A stretch of 64,000 nucleotides of DNA from Pedobacter yulinensis (GCF_003029735.1 NZ_KZ686271.1:140361-204360); one strand, 5' to 3'; counted from the first letter of the stretch, positions 43,044-52,931 are shown. Notes: generated by a model not told the origin, from the letters alone. Translations and numbers: made by a program.

Positions 43044-44030
43044 ATGGAACAAAAAGAACCGGATTATTTACTGATCACAAAATTTATTGACGGAGAGACA
43101 GACCCCGGCGAGACCGCAAAGGTACTGAGCTGGATAGCTGAAAGCGCAGAGAACAAACTGCTTTATTTCAAAATCAAACAGGTGGCCGGTCAGCTAAAAA
43201 AAGAAGCCATAATGCCGCCAAGCGAGGAAACCTGGCTGCAGATCAGGAAGAAGAAAGAACAGCCACCGGTCGGAGCCAGAACGGCAGGAAAGGGCCGGCG
43301 CTATTTCGGTTACGCTGCGGTTATTTGCCTGCTGGCCTGCTGTGCTGTCTTGTTTAGCAGGTTAAACCGGCACAAACTGATCACCGTACAGGTAGAAAGA
43401 AACGGCAGGGCCAAAAGGATTGTGCTGCCTGACCGGTCAGAGGTCTGGCTTCAGCCGGGAGGAAAACTCGACTACCTGGCCGGTTTCCCCGAAAATGAAC
43501 GAAACATCAGCCTGACTGGTGATGCCTTTTTTAAGGTAACAACCCTGCTGGACCGCGACGGACAGAAAAGACCGTTCAGCGTCCATACCCGCGACCTCGA
43601 AGTAAGTGTGCTGGGCACATCTTTTCATGTCTCAGACGCAGGTGCCGGTAAGGCTGTCATCGTGAACACCGGGCTGGTTCGTGTAAGCCATGCCGGCAGT
43701 GCCGTGCGGCTCCGGGCAGGCGAAGCGGTGCGGTTAAGAAACAAAAGCCTTGAGAAGCTGCAGATAAACCCTGCTCTTTTTGAAGGGTTGCTGACAGGCC
43801 ATTACCGGTTTGACCAGACAGGAATAAATGAAGTCATCAGTCTGCTTGAGCTCGTGCTGCAGCACCCCGTAAAGCTGTTGCAAGCAGAGAAATTTAACAA
43901 TGTGAAGCTGAATGGCCGGATAACCGCACCTGATGACAGTACATTTTGCAAAATACTCGGCGTCATGCTCGAGGCCGAAATCATACAAGGAAACAGACAA
44001 ATCACCATTAAACCAAACAGGCCTATGTAA
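43044..44030 (+). CDS. FecR family anti-sigma factor
   Basis: 328 residues. Cytoplasmic N-terminus (about 1-85) that binds the sigma factor, one membrane segment (about 88-106, YAAVICLLACCAVLFSR), then the periplasmic FecR domain (RAKRIVLPDRSEVWLQPGGKLDYLAGFPENERNISLTGDAFFKVT...PFSVHTRDLEVSVLGTSFHV) and a C-terminal STN-like/DUF4974 segment (FEGLLTGHYRFDQTGINEVISLLELVLQHPVKL...NVKLNGRITAPDDSTFCKILGVMLEAEI). It receives the signal from the STN domain of the SusC protein encoded 47 bp downstream. Confidence 0.93.
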   Translation: MEQKEPDYLLITKFIDGETDPGETAKVLSWIAESAENKLLYFKIKQVAGQLKKEAIMPPSEETWLQIRKKKEQPPVGARTAGKGRRYFGYAAVICLLACCAVLFSRLNRHKLITVQVERNGRAKRIVLPDRSEVWLQPGGKLDYLAGFPENERNISLTGDAFFKVTTLLDRDGQKRPFSVHTRDLEVSVLGTSFHVSDAGAGKAVIVNTGLVRVSHAGSAVRLRAGEAVRLRNKSLEKLQINPALFEGLLTGHYRFDQTGINEVISLLELVLQHPVKLLQAEKFNNVKLNGRITAPDDSTFCKILGVMLEAEIIQGNRQITIKPNRPM

Positions 44031-44077
44031 ACAACTATACCGCCAAATAACAATCAACTATTCTAAAACCAAATTCG

Positions 44078-47000
44078 ATGAAGATTAAAATTTTACTTTC
44101 TTTTTTGTGGATGCTGCTGCTTTACCAACCCGTAGCTGAAGCATTTCAACAACCGGGGGCACTGGCATCCAGGGTGGCGGGCCGTAAGTCTGCAACCAGT
44201 CCTGCCGCCACAGACCTGAACACGGCCATAGAGCTCATGTTCAAGCGTTATAAAATCAGTATTGTGAGTACCCAGGGCGGCTTACAAAGCTTTCGTATTC
44301 CCGCCGACGAACTAAAAGGAGGAGCGGCTACAGCCATTCTTTCATTTACCACGCAATTGCGCGAACTGGGATTCGATCTTGGCAAAATAGACGACCGGCA
44401 GTTTGCCATTGTTCGCCGGACAGAGCCAAGTATTGCCAAAGAGGCGCCGGCGAGACAGGTCCGGGTATCAGGTGTGGTTCGCAATGAACTGGCCCAGGGT
44501 ATGCCCGGGGTGACGGTTAAAGTAAGCAGAAAGCAGCGCAACACGATTACCAACACAGAAGGTTCTTATTCTATCGAGGTTGAACCAACCGATTCCCTTG
44601 AATTTTCTTATATCGGTTACAAACGCCAGCAAATCGCCGTACGCAACCGCGTGGATTTGAACGTGGTTCTCGTTCCTGAAGAGGGCAGCCTTGAAGAGGT
44701 AGCCATTGTAGGGTTCGGTCGCCAGAAGCGAACCAGCCTGGTAGGTGCGCAGGTTACGCTTAAACCCGAAGAGCTGAAATTGCCAGTACGCGACCTGACC
44801 TCGGCAATCGCCGGCCGGCTGGCCGGTGTGGTCGCTTACCAGCGTGGCGGCGCACCGGGAGCAGACGGTTCTGATATTTTTATTCGCGGCATTGCCACCT
44901 TTGCTTCAAGCCCGCAAACCCCACTGCTGGTGGTAGACGGTGTGCCCGACCGGACCATCAACAACATTGATCCGGAAGATGTGGAAAGTTTTACCGTCCT
45001 GAAAGATGCATCTGCAACGGCCATTTATGGTACCCGCGGTGCAAACGGCGTTATCATCATCAACACCAAAAAGGGAAAGGCGGGGCCGCCGGTACTCAAT
45101 GCCGAGTTTAACAATGCGATCAGCAAATTTACCCGTTTACCCGAGTTTATCGATGCGCCAACGTTTATGACTTTATACAACGAGGGCCTGACCATGAGGG
45201 GCAGAACTGCCCAGTATACGCAGGACCGCATCGACAAACATGCATCCGGCGCAGATCCCGACCTCTACCCGAACATGAACTGGTATGACGAACTGTTCAA
45301 CGATTTTGGGAACAGCAAACGCGCAACGCTGAACATCAATGGCGGCTCGGAAAACGCGGCATACTACATTTCGGCAGGTTACTACAATGAGGTGGGTATG
45401 TTTAAACGTGATGAAGTACAAAGCTACAACTCAACGCTTAAGCTCGACCGGTTCAATTTTACAAGTAATATCGATGTCAATGTCACAAAAACCACCAAAC
45501 TGGCTTTTGGTCTGAACGGCTTTATCACGAATGTAAACCAGCCATCATACGGTGTGAATTCGATTTTTGGGCTGGGAACCTCGACAGCGCCGCATGTCAT
45601 TCCCGCCCGCTATTCGAATGGACAGTGGCCGCAGCTGGCAGGTACACTGCAAAGTCCGGTAATGGCACTTACGCAATCAGGTGTAACCAATTCCTATAAC
45701 AACTCCATCCGGTCCAACATCAAAGTAACGCAAGACCTGGGCGTGCTGACCAAAGGACTGAACGTCTCGGCCATGTTTGCATTTGATGTCAATATCAATA
45801 ACAACCTGACGCGTGCCAGGACCCTGCAGACTTACTGGGCAACCGGTCGCGATGCAAACGGGAACCTGCAAACGCAAATCACCACCGCAGGCACCAATGC
45901 GCTGAATTTTGTTCTTGACCGGTTCGGTGACCGCCGTTTCTATTCTGAAGCTTCGTTAAACTATTCAAGAAAGTTTGGCGAACATGATTTGTCCGGCCTG
46001 CTGCTTTTTAACCAGTCAGACTTCAGTGATGCGACCGCCAGGGTTGTGCCGATCGGCTACAAAGCCGCCATTCCTTACAGGCAGCGTAATTTTGTAGGGC
46101 GTGCTACGTATGGCTTCCGTGACCGTTATTTTCTCGAAGGTAACTTTTCGTACTCGGGTTCAGACAACTTTGTGCCGAGCAAGCGCTTTGGTTTCTTTCC
46201 TTCGATCGGTGCGGGCTGGATTGTCTCGAACGAGAAATTTTTTGAGAACCTGAAGGAAGTCATTCCGCATTTTAAGCTGCGGTACACCTATGGTGTTTCT
46301 GGAAATGCAGCTTTGTCTGATCCCAACTTCAGGTTCCTCTACCTGACTACGATCGGCGAAGGCGGGGGCTATACCTTCGGCGAGCCCGGATCAACGCAGG
46401 GGCTGACCGGCTATTTCGAATCCCGGATCGGAGGAGAGGTACAGTGGGAAAGTTCCTATCGCCAGAACCTGGGGATTGAGCTGAATTTCCTGAAAAACGA
46501 CCTGCAGATCATTGCAGAACTGTTTAAGGAAGACCGCCGTGGTATACTCATGCCTAACTTTGTGATTCCTTACAACTCAGGTTTTACAACAGGCAACATT
46601 CCCTACAACAACATAGGCAAAACAGCCAACAGAGGTGTTGACCTGACACTGAACTACACGAAAAATTTTACCACTGAAAACTTCTTCAGTTTCCGCGGAA
46701 CGTTCAACTACAACCAGAACCTGGCCGTTAAAGATAATTTACCACCCTGGCGTTACGACTACCTGAACAGGATCGGCCAGCCGATCAGCCAGCGTTTCGG
46801 GTACATTGCTACGGGACTGTTCCAGAACCAGGCAGAAATAGACAACGCTGCTACTCAGTCTGGCGACATACGCCCTGGCGATATCCGGTATAAAGATTTG
46901 AATGGCGACGGCATCATCAATACAAATGACCAGGCGGCGATCGGTTACGGAGCCGTACCGCGAATCATTTACGGTCTGAATTTTGGCGGCGGATTCAAAA

Positions 47001-47452
47001 AATTCGACATCAGCCTCTTTTTCCAGGGTGCCGGACTTGTTGATTTCAATTATGCTGGTGGCTTCGGTACAACACCGTTTTCGCAGGGCTCGTCTTACGG
47101 CAACATGTATACGCAGGTGTTAAACCGCTGGACCCCTACCAATCCTGATCCGAGGCCTTTTTATCCAAGACTTTCTACCAATCAGGATGCAACCACCAAT
47201 TACTACACCAGCACCTGGTGGATTCAGCGTGCCGACTATCTGCGTTTGAAAAGCGCTGAACTTGGCTACACTTTCAATCCCGAGTTCCTGAAGAAGATCG
47301 CCATGAACCGGCTCAGGATCTATGTGAACGGCACGAACCTGCTGACTTTTTCGCGTTGGAAGTTCTGGGATCCTGAACTTGGCGACGGCAATGGCGCTTC
47401 ATATCCAAACATCACCAATTACAACATCGGGTTACGCGCAAACTTCAAATAA
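44078..47452 (+). CDS. SusC/RagA-type TonB-dependent transporter with STN domain
   Basis: 1124 residues. Signal peptide (1-22), then an STN signalling domain (about 48-112: LNTAIELMFKRYKISIVSTQGGLQSFRIPADELKGG...IDDRQFAIV), a CarboxypepD-regulatory domain (about 130-205: VSGVVRNELAQGMPGVTVKV...YIGYKRQQIAV), the TonB-box-like EVAIVGFG, the plug (about 225-330 with SGR-like VGAQVTLKPEEL, IFIRGIATF, LLVVDGVPD, DASATAIYGTRGANGVIIINTKKG), and a barrel. The STN domain couples it to the FecR/ECF pair. Imports a ligand captured with its SusD partner 7 bp downstream. Confidence 0.96.
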   Translation: MKIKILLSFLWMLLLYQPVAEAFQQPGALASRVAGRKSATSPAATDLNTAIELMFKRYKISIVSTQGGLQSFRIPADELKGGAATAILSFTTQLRELGFDLGKIDDRQFAIVRRTEPSIAKEAPARQVRVSGVVRNELAQGMPGVTVKVSRKQRNTITNTEGSYSIEVEPTDSLEFSYIGYKRQQIAVRNRVDLNVVLVPEEGSLEEVAIVGFGRQKRTSLVGAQVTLKPEELKLPVRDLTSAIAGRLAGVVAYQRGGAPGADGSDIFIRGIATFASSPQTPLLVVDGVPDRTINNIDPEDVESFTVLKDASATAIYGTRGANGVIIINTKKGKAGPPVLNAEFNNAISKFTRLPEFIDAPTFMTLYNEGLTMRGRTAQYTQDRIDKHASGADPDLYPNMNWYDELFNDFGNSKRATLNINGGSENAAYYISAGYYNEVGMFKRDEVQSYNSTLKLDRFNFTSNIDVNVTKTTKLAFGLNGFITNVNQPSYGVNSIFGLGTSTAPHVIPARYSNGQWPQLAGTLQSPVMALTQSGVTNSYNNSIRSNIKVTQDLGVLTKGLNVSAMFAFDVNINNNLTRARTLQTYWATGRDANGNLQTQITTAGTNALNFVLDRFGDRRFYSEASLNYSRKFGEHDLSGLLLFNQSDFSDATARVVPIGYKAAIPYRQRNFVGRATYGFRDRYFLEGNFSYSGSDNFVPSKRFGFFPSIGAGWIVSNEKFFENLKEVIPHFKLRYTYGVSGNAALSDPNFRFLYLTTIGEGGGYTFGEPGSTQGLTGYFESRIGGEVQWESSYRQNLGIELNFLKNDLQIIAELFKEDRRGILMPNFVIPYNSGFTTGNIPYNNIGKTANRGVDLTLNYTKNFTTENFFSFRGTFNYNQNLAVKDNLPPWRYDYLNRIGQPISQRFGYIATGLFQNQAEIDNAATQSGDIRPGDIRYKDLNGDGIINTNDQAAIGYGAVPRIIYGLNFGGGFKKFDISLFFQGAGLVDFNYAGGFGTTPFSQGSSYGNMYTQVLNRWTPTNPDPRPFYPRLSTNQDATTNYYTSTWWIQRADYLRLKSAELGYTFNPEFLKKIAMNRLRIYVNGTNLLTFSRWKFWDPELGDGNGASYPNITNYNIGLRANFK

Positions 47453-47459
47453 GCTAAAC

Positions 47460-49301
47460 ATGAAAACGAAATACACAAAGATACTTTTATCGGCGGCCTG
47501 CTGTTTGCTGCTGATGGCGCCGCAAGGCTGTAAAAAAGGTTATTTTGATACGGTTCCTGATAATATCCTGGTCGTTGACGATATTTTTACGAACCGCGGG
47601 CAAACAGAGCGCTGGCTTGCCGGACTTTACGGTTCTATCCTGGATCCCTGGGACCAGCCCTATACGAACAGTCTGCCTATATCATCAGACGAGCTTGATG
47701 CCGGCAACTGGACAAACCCGCCCATTAACAGCGGGGCAATCAATGCAGACGCCAACCCGTCGAGCCAGAATGCAATGTATGAAAAAATCCGCCTGGCCAC
47801 GGTCTTTCTGGAAAACATTGACCGGAACGAAGAGATCAAAGCATTGGTGAACGGACCCGAACTGATCAAGCAGTACAAAGGCGAAGCCCGGTTTTTAAGG
47901 GCATTTTATTACTGGCAGCTCATGAAACAGCTTGGCCCGGTCGTACTTGCGCCCCTGAAATCAGCCAAACCTGAAGACAACTTCCAGATTCCCCGGAGTT
48001 CATGGGATGAATGCGTGAGTTTTGTGCTCGCACAGATGGAAGAGGCGAAAGCCGAAGTTCCGCTCAATAATTACATCACCGGCAGCGACACTTCACTCGA
48101 CATCACCAAAACAGGGCGCATCAACAAGATCATCATCACAGCAGTACAGTCGCAAATCCAGTTGTACCACGCCAGTCCGTTATTTAATGGCAACACAGAG
48201 CTTTCTGATTTCCGGAATCTCGATGGCAAGCAGCTGTTCAACCAAACCTATGACGCCACCCGCTGGAAAAAAGCGGCAGACGCCGCCAAGACAGCAATCG
48301 ATCTGGCAGAAGCAAACGGCAAACAACTTTACAAAGCAACAAATGCAGATCCTTTCCGGGCGGCTTTTCTTTCGGTCCGCGATCTGTACTGGGATGGCTG
48401 GAAAGCCGAAGGCATCTGGCTGCGTACGGCAACAGCCATTAGCGGCGCCTGGGAGATTAGCGCGGCGCCACGGTCCACACAGGGAACCGCGTACAATGGT
48501 TTGGCTGTGGTGCAAAACCTCGTAGATGATTTCCGGATGGCAGACGGCACGACCATCAGTACCAATGCCGGTTACCGGGAAAACACCTATACCAATACAG
48601 CCACACCTTATTATGTGGCAGGGACCAACACCATGTATACCAACCGCGAGCCAAGGTTTTACGCCTACGTAACATTTAATGGTGCCGTAAATCCCGGCGT
48701 ACCAAAAACAGGTGAAAATAACGCACGCGTAGAGTTTTTCTTTACCGGGACCTCTGGCAAATCGGGGGCACCGCGCGATTTCCCGAAAACCGGTTACACT
48801 GCGCGTAAGAACATTCATCCAACGTTCAGCGTAAATCCCTCGGTAACGGTGGCCCGCCCAGCCATGCTGATTCGTCTTGCCGAATTGTATCTGAACTACG
48901 CAGAGGCTTTGAATGAGGCCGAGCCTGGAAATACCGATATCCTGAAGTACCTGAATGCGGTGCGCAACCGGGCCGGCCTTCCATCGCTGGCGGCAGGGCT
49001 TTCGCAGGCTGAAATGCGTAACCAGATCAGACTGGAAAGGCGGATCGAACTTTGTTTTGAAGGTGGCCACCGGTATTATGATGTGCGGCGCTGGAAAATC
49101 CCTGACCAGCCAGGATCTAACCAGGGTGGCCAGTTTTTTGGAATGAACATGGATGCGGGGACTTCGCTCTCTGACCCTGCCTTTCATACCCGTACAGTTG
49201 CGTTTACCCGCACCGTGTGGCAACGCCGGTATTATTTTCTGCCCTACGGACAAAACGAAATGGACAGGAACAAACAATTGGTTCAGTTTCCCGGATACTA
49301 G
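47460..49301 (+). CDS. SusD/RagB-type outer-membrane lipoprotein
   Basis: 613 residues from ATG 47460 (7 bp after SusC). Lipobox LMAPQG-Cys24 followed by KKGYFD. TPR-rich alpha-helical ligand-binding lid for the SusC pore: TEN-like NRGQTERWLAGLYGSILDPW, EARFLRAFYYWQLMKQLGPV, and the C-terminal LNAVRNRAGLPSLAAGLSQAEMRNQIRLERRIELCFEGGHRYYDVRRW, the most conserved SusD block. Some stretches rich in Asn and Gly resemble ligand loops. Substrate not inferable; no CAZyme is encoded in this locus. Confidence 0.95.
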   Translation: MKTKYTKILLSAACCLLLMAPQGCKKGYFDTVPDNILVVDDIFTNRGQTERWLAGLYGSILDPWDQPYTNSLPISSDELDAGNWTNPPINSGAINADANPSSQNAMYEKIRLATVFLENIDRNEEIKALVNGPELIKQYKGEARFLRAFYYWQLMKQLGPVVLAPLKSAKPEDNFQIPRSSWDECVSFVLAQMEEAKAEVPLNNYITGSDTSLDITKTGRINKIIITAVQSQIQLYHASPLFNGNTELSDFRNLDGKQLFNQTYDATRWKKAADAAKTAIDLAEANGKQLYKATNADPFRAAFLSVRDLYWDGWKAEGIWLRTATAISGAWEISAAPRSTQGTAYNGLAVVQNLVDDFRMADGTTISTNAGYRENTYTNTATPYYVAGTNTMYTNREPRFYAYVTFNGAVNPGVPKTGENNARVEFFFTGTSGKSGAPRDFPKTGYTARKNIHPTFSVNPSVTVARPAMLIRLAELYLNYAEALNEAEPGNTDILKYLNAVRNRAGLPSLAAGLSQAEMRNQIRLERRIELCFEGGHRYYDVRRWKIPDQPGSNQGGQFFGMNMDAGTSLSDPAFHTRTVAFTRTVWQRRYYFLPYGQNEMDRNKQLVQFPGY

Positions 49302-49346
49302 CTCCGGACAGGAACCAGGAAAATCAGAAATTTTAAAAGCACGAAC

Positions 49347-50324
49347 ATGTTAACAAACTATAAATCTATATTGAGCTGGGGCGCGGCGGCACTCTTCCTA
49401 TTTGCCGCTTGTGAAAAAGACGAGCCATATAACGAGGAGACTGATTCGAAAGACAATGCGCTTGTATTTGCTGCCAAGTCGAATAAGGGTTTGCAAAATC
49501 TGACCATCTTTCCATTCGCGGATACAGCCCGTACGTTCACGTTTGGCGCATCCATCGGGATGCTCGGCAAGCCGGCTTCACCGATCCCGGTTACCTTTGC
49601 TGAGGATGCCCGGGCCTTTGACAGCCTGAACAGGCAGCGGCTCAGCTCCGGCCAGGTGCCCTATGAGCGCTTTCCGGCCGATGCCTACTCAATCGATAAG
49701 CTGAATGTAACCATTCCGCAAGGCGGACAAACGTCTGATCTGATCACGGTAAAGTATTTTTCAAAGAAATTCGATTCTCAGAAAGACTATTTGCTGCCGC
49801 TCAGCATCACCAGTGCATCAGGTTATGTGATCAATCCCTCTGTTAAAACGGTTATGATCGTTGCACCGCGGCTTAGTGAACGTCTGGCTTCCAAAACGGG
49901 CTGGACTGCTACAGCCAGTTCTGAAGAACTGGCCGGCGAAGGCCTCGTAAACGGACGGGCTTCTGCGGTTATTGACGGCGACGTTAATACCTTCTGGCAT
50001 TCGCGATACCTCGGCGCGGAGCCTACCTATCCACACTGGATCAACATTGATATGAAAAACGAGATCTATGTAACCCGCGTGGATCTTGCACCAAGGCAGA
50101 ATAATGGCAACGGGTCCGTCAGATTCAACGTCGAGGGGAGCAAAGATGGGACTACCTGGACCACGCTGGGCAGCAACCTGACATTCAACCCGGCAAATAC
50201 CTCTTTCCAGGCTTATCCGGTTACACCAGGCTTTCAGCGCTACATCCGTGTTACGCTACTGGAGCCGCGAAATGCAGGTACCCGCAATACGCACCTGGGC
50301 GAAGTGAACATTTACCGCTACTGA
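49347..50324 (+). CDS. DUF1735/discoidin (F5/8 type C) lipoprotein of the SusCD locus
   Basis: 325 residues. Lipobox FAA-Cys22. Residues about 40-165 resemble the DUF1735 domain often found behind SusD (ALVFAAKSNKGLQNLTIFPFADTARTFTFGASIG, DYLLPLSITSASGYVINPSVKTVMIVAP). The C-terminal 150 residues are a discoidin/CBM32-like domain (TGWTATASSEELAGEGLVNGRASAVIDGDVNTFWHSRYLGAEPTYPHWINIDM...YIRVTLLEPRNAGTRNTHLGEVNIYR), which binds glycans or other surfaces. Likely a surface-exposed accessory binding protein. Third gene of the SusC-SusD operon, ended by the terminator at 50369. Confidence 0.85.
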   Translation: MLTNYKSILSWGAAALFLFAACEKDEPYNEETDSKDNALVFAAKSNKGLQNLTIFPFADTARTFTFGASIGMLGKPASPIPVTFAEDARAFDSLNRQRLSSGQVPYERFPADAYSIDKLNVTIPQGGQTSDLITVKYFSKKFDSQKDYLLPLSITSASGYVINPSVKTVMIVAPRLSERLASKTGWTATASSEELAGEGLVNGRASAVIDGDVNTFWHSRYLGAEPTYPHWINIDMKNEIYVTRVDLAPRQNNGNGSVRFNVEGSKDGTTWTTLGSNLTFNPANTSFQAYPVTPGFQRYIRVTLLEPRNAGTRNTHLGEVNIYRY

Positions 50325-50368
50325 TGCGAACCTGGGGCAATCAGGAGATTGCCCTTTAAAGTTGTAAG

Positions 50369-50407
50369 TCCCGGCACGGTGCTTCCTGCACCTGCCGGGA
50401 TTTTTTT
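50369..50407 (+). terminator. Terminator of the SusCD locus
   Basis: Long hairpin: outer stem TCCCGGCA/TGCCGGGA, inner stem GGTGC/GCACC, then seven T. Confidence 0.85.
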
Positions 50408-50564
50408 CACAGTGCCGTCTGTTTGAACCCCCTTGACGGCCGTTAGCAAAGCCAGGCTGCTGCCGGCAGTGGCCGAGCGGAAGAGCAACAAGGGGGCGCT
50501 CGCGCAATACATACAACGTTGCCCGCATGCTGCTGCGAACCCGGAAACACCCTGCAGAAGCCGC

Positions 50565-51635
50565 CTAAAATAGTTTCATCTGGGAGCCGGGAACCCTGAA
50601 AAGTGAGGAATCCAGGCGGTACTCCTTTGTATTCAGTCCATTGAGCCGGCAATGCAGCCTGAACGTGTCGCTGATCATTTTTGCAATGTTTCCCTCGCCA
50701 CGCATTCTCGTTTCGAAACGGCTGTCGTTGACATTTCCATTGTGGCAGCTCTGAATCATGTGCCATACCTTATCAAATCGGTCAGGAAAATTTTTACGCA
50801 GCCAGTCTTCGAAAATCTGGCCGATCGCACCGTTCAGACGCACAATTGTGTAACCTGCGCGCTGAGCGCCAGCATCGGCTGCGGTCCGCAGCAAATCCGG
50901 AATCTCGTGGTTGTTCAGACCCGGTACCATCGGGGCTGTCATGATACCTGTCGTAACGCCAGCCTTGCTCAGTGCTTCCATCGTTTTGAAGCGTTGTTTG
51001 GCGGTTGCCGTGCGGGGCTCCATAACTAGCCTCAACTTTTCGTTCAGGCTATTGATGGAAAAGAAAACAAAAACGAGGTTCATTCTCGCCATTTCCTGCA
51101 AAATGTCGAGATCGCGTAGAACAAGGGCATTTTTGGTGATCATGCCGATGGGCTGACGGTAGGCAAGCGCAATTTCGAGCAGCTGTCGTGTTAACCGGAA
51201 CTTTCGTTCTGCCGGCTGATAACAATCTGTATTGCCCGACAGAGAAACAGGTTTGGCATCCCAGCCCTTTTTCTCCAGGAATTTTTTAAACAGGGCAGGG
51301 GCATCCGGTTTCACGATGATTTTGCGTTCAAAATCCAGTCCCGCACTATAACCCCAGTATTGATGCGCGTTGCGTGCGTAACAATATGTACAGCCATGCT
51401 CGCAGCCCTGGTAGGGATTCAGCGAATAAAACATGCCCACGTCAGGACTGTCGACCTTATTGACGATTGTTTTTGAATGTTCCTGGATAAACGATGTGCG
51501 GCGGTCAGACTCTTCCCAATCGTCAATGCCCTCTTCGTGCTCTTTGACGTAATCGCCTTTCAGGAAGCGGTTGTGTGGATTGAACTGTGCACCCCTGCCT
51601 TTAAAATAGTCCGGTTTCTCAGCATCGTTTTTCAT
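50565..51635 (-). CDS. PA0069-type radical SAM protein (SplB-related)
   Basis: 356 residues. The iron-sulfur cluster motif GCEHGCTYCYARN uses Cys78, Cys82 and Cys85 and is followed by the SAM-binding region (KPVSLSGNTDCYQP, MITKNA, FFSINSLNEKLRLVMEPRT). The N-terminus GRGAQFNPHNRF and the group's length fit the PA0069 family, which resembles spore photoproduct lyase but lacks its specific cysteine context; the reaction is unknown. Start is the ATG at 51635; an inverted repeat just upstream (51638-51670) may regulate it. Confidence 0.85.
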   Translation of the reverse strand: MKNDAEKPDYFKGRGAQFNPHNRFLKGDYVKEHEEGIDDWEESDRRTSFIQEHSKTIVNKVDSPDVGMFYSLNPYQGCEHGCTYCYARNAHQYWGYSAGLDFERKIIVKPDAPALFKKFLEKKGWDAKPVSLSGNTDCYQPAERKFRLTRQLLEIALAYRQPIGMITKNALVLRDLDILQEMARMNLVFVFFSINSLNEKLRLVMEPRTATAKQRFKTMEALSKAGVTTGIMTAPMVPGLNNHEIPDLLRTAADAGAQRAGYTIVRLNGAIGQIFEDWLRKNFPDRFDKVWHMIQSCHNGNVNDSRFETRMRGEGNIAKMISDTFRLHCRLNGLNTKEYRLDSSLFRVPGSQMKLF

Positions 51636-51637
51636 AC

Positions 51638-51670
51638 CATGAAAATGCTAATAATTTTAGTATTTTCATG
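51638..51670. repeat. 33-bp near-perfect inverted repeat upstream of the radical SAM gene
   Basis: Two 14-nt arms (left begins CATGAAAATGCTAA, right ends TATTTTCATG) differ at one position and flank a 5-nt centre TAATT. It spans the gap between the radical SAM gene start (51635) and the stop of the gene upstream (51686), so it could be an operator or a terminator; the AT-rich stem and lack of a T run favour an operator. Confidence 0.6.
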
Positions 51671-51685
51671 AGATATTTTTCAACA

Positions 51686-52924
51686 CTATCGCTGCTTTGC
51701 GGGCGGCGCGTAGTTCATGGGCACACTGTCTGCCATTTTCTCCCAAGCCCAGATGCCTTCATACAGCACACCTCTGGGATCGGTAATTTCACCATTGGCG
51801 TAAAAATAGAGCGGGCGCGACAAGAGGTTGACCAGCGACACCTGGTAATCGGGCATATCAGGAGGCCTGTTCAGCGACATGCCAATCCGCATGCGGAATT
51901 CCTGCGGTTCCCGCTCGCGCGTATAAACAACATATAAAGGGTCAGGATTTTGCACATACCGCAAGTCGGCATTGTGTGTTCTGACCAGGGTGTCCGGATT
52001 AATCGGGCTCCTGTCTAAAATGGTCATTTCTGCTGGCTGGCGTTTCATGTTAGACCAGAAAGAGATCGAATCATTTGCTGTGATAACCAGCTTTTCATGC
52101 CGCTCACGCGCAGCAAGCAGCCGTTCGAGGTTGGCATCGATGATGCTGTCCGGTAGCCTGTTAAAATTTTTCCTGGTTTGCAGTTTGTGGATGATAAAGC
52201 CTTCTTCGGCCGTCTGGCCCCGATATAATGAACGGAAAAAATGCTGCGTGGAACCACTGTAAGCCTCCAGCCTTTTTTTTTGATAACGGCGTAAGCGCGC
52301 CGCAGAGGCTTTCAGGTCTTCATATGTTGGCAGGCCGGCATAATAAATGACCTTGCTGCGCATATTGAATTCAAACTCCTTCAACAGGTATTTGATCCGG
52401 TAACCCAGCGCCTTGTTCTTAATGAGCAGAAACTCGTCTGCACTGACGCGGAGAATCCGTGTTTCAGGATCGAAACTGGTACGCAGCACGTTCTGGTTCA
52501 GAATCTGGCAATCTTTAGCATTCTCTGTCAGCCCAATAAAACTTTCCCTGAAAATGCGCAGGTGGTTCATCCTGTCGGGGTCGGGACGAATAACTACCTC
52601 GTTAAGCACGGTTACACTCTCTTCCATGACCAGTTCTACGTTCAGCCCAGAACCGCTCAAGGTTACCTGCCTGCTGAGGGGCAAGTATCCGATCATCTGA
52701 ACCAGCAGGTCATACGTGCCGTTTCTTAGGGGCGGCAGGCTGAAAGCTCCCTTGTTGTCAGCAACCGTACCCAGCTTGTAGCCGCTTACATAAATTCCGG
52801 CCCCTGGCAGCACACCTCCATTTCTGGCTTTTACCACCCCCGAGATCTGGTAAGTGTCCTGACCGCATACCGACCGTGCGAGCAGCAGCAGACATGAAAA
52901 AAGTAGAAGAGAAAGGCACCTCAT
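51686..52924 (-). CDS. Exported CarboxypepD-regulatory-domain protein
   Basis: 412 residues. Signal peptide to about residue 21 (SVCGQ). Residues about 26-110 are a CarboxypepD-regulatory-like Ig domain (ISGVVKARNGGVLPGAGIYVSGYKLGTVADNKGAFSLPPLRNGTYDLLVQMIGY). The rest (about 115-412) contains a motif NEVVIRPDPDRMNHLRIFRESFIGLTENAKDCQILN and mixed alpha/beta sequence, with no TonB barrel, so it is probably periplasmic or surface-associated without being a transporter. Function unknown. Its promoter contains the inverted repeat at 52932-52953. Confidence 0.7.
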   Translation of the reverse strand: MRCLSLLLFSCLLLLARSVCGQDTYQISGVVKARNGGVLPGAGIYVSGYKLGTVADNKGAFSLPPLRNGTYDLLVQMIGYLPLSRQVTLSGSGLNVELVMEESVTVLNEVVIRPDPDRMNHLRIFRESFIGLTENAKDCQILNQNVLRTSFDPETRILRVSADEFLLIKNKALGYRIKYLLKEFEFNMRSKVIYYAGLPTYEDLKASAARLRRYQKKRLEAYSGSTQHFFRSLYRGQTAEEGFIIHKLQTRKNFNRLPDSIIDANLERLLAARERHEKLVITANDSISFWSNMKRQPAEMTILDRSPINPDTLVRTHNADLRYVQNPDPLYVVYTREREPQEFRMRIGMSLNRPPDMPDYQVSLVNLLSRPLYFYANGEITDPRGVLYEGIWAWEKMADSVPMNYAPPAKQR

Positions 52925-52931
52925 GCTTTAA

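Noticed and set aside
48180..49277. Minus-strand frame of 365 codons over the SusD gene
   Set aside because: Antisense shadow of a well-supported SusD gene; cysteine-rich, no recognisable domain.
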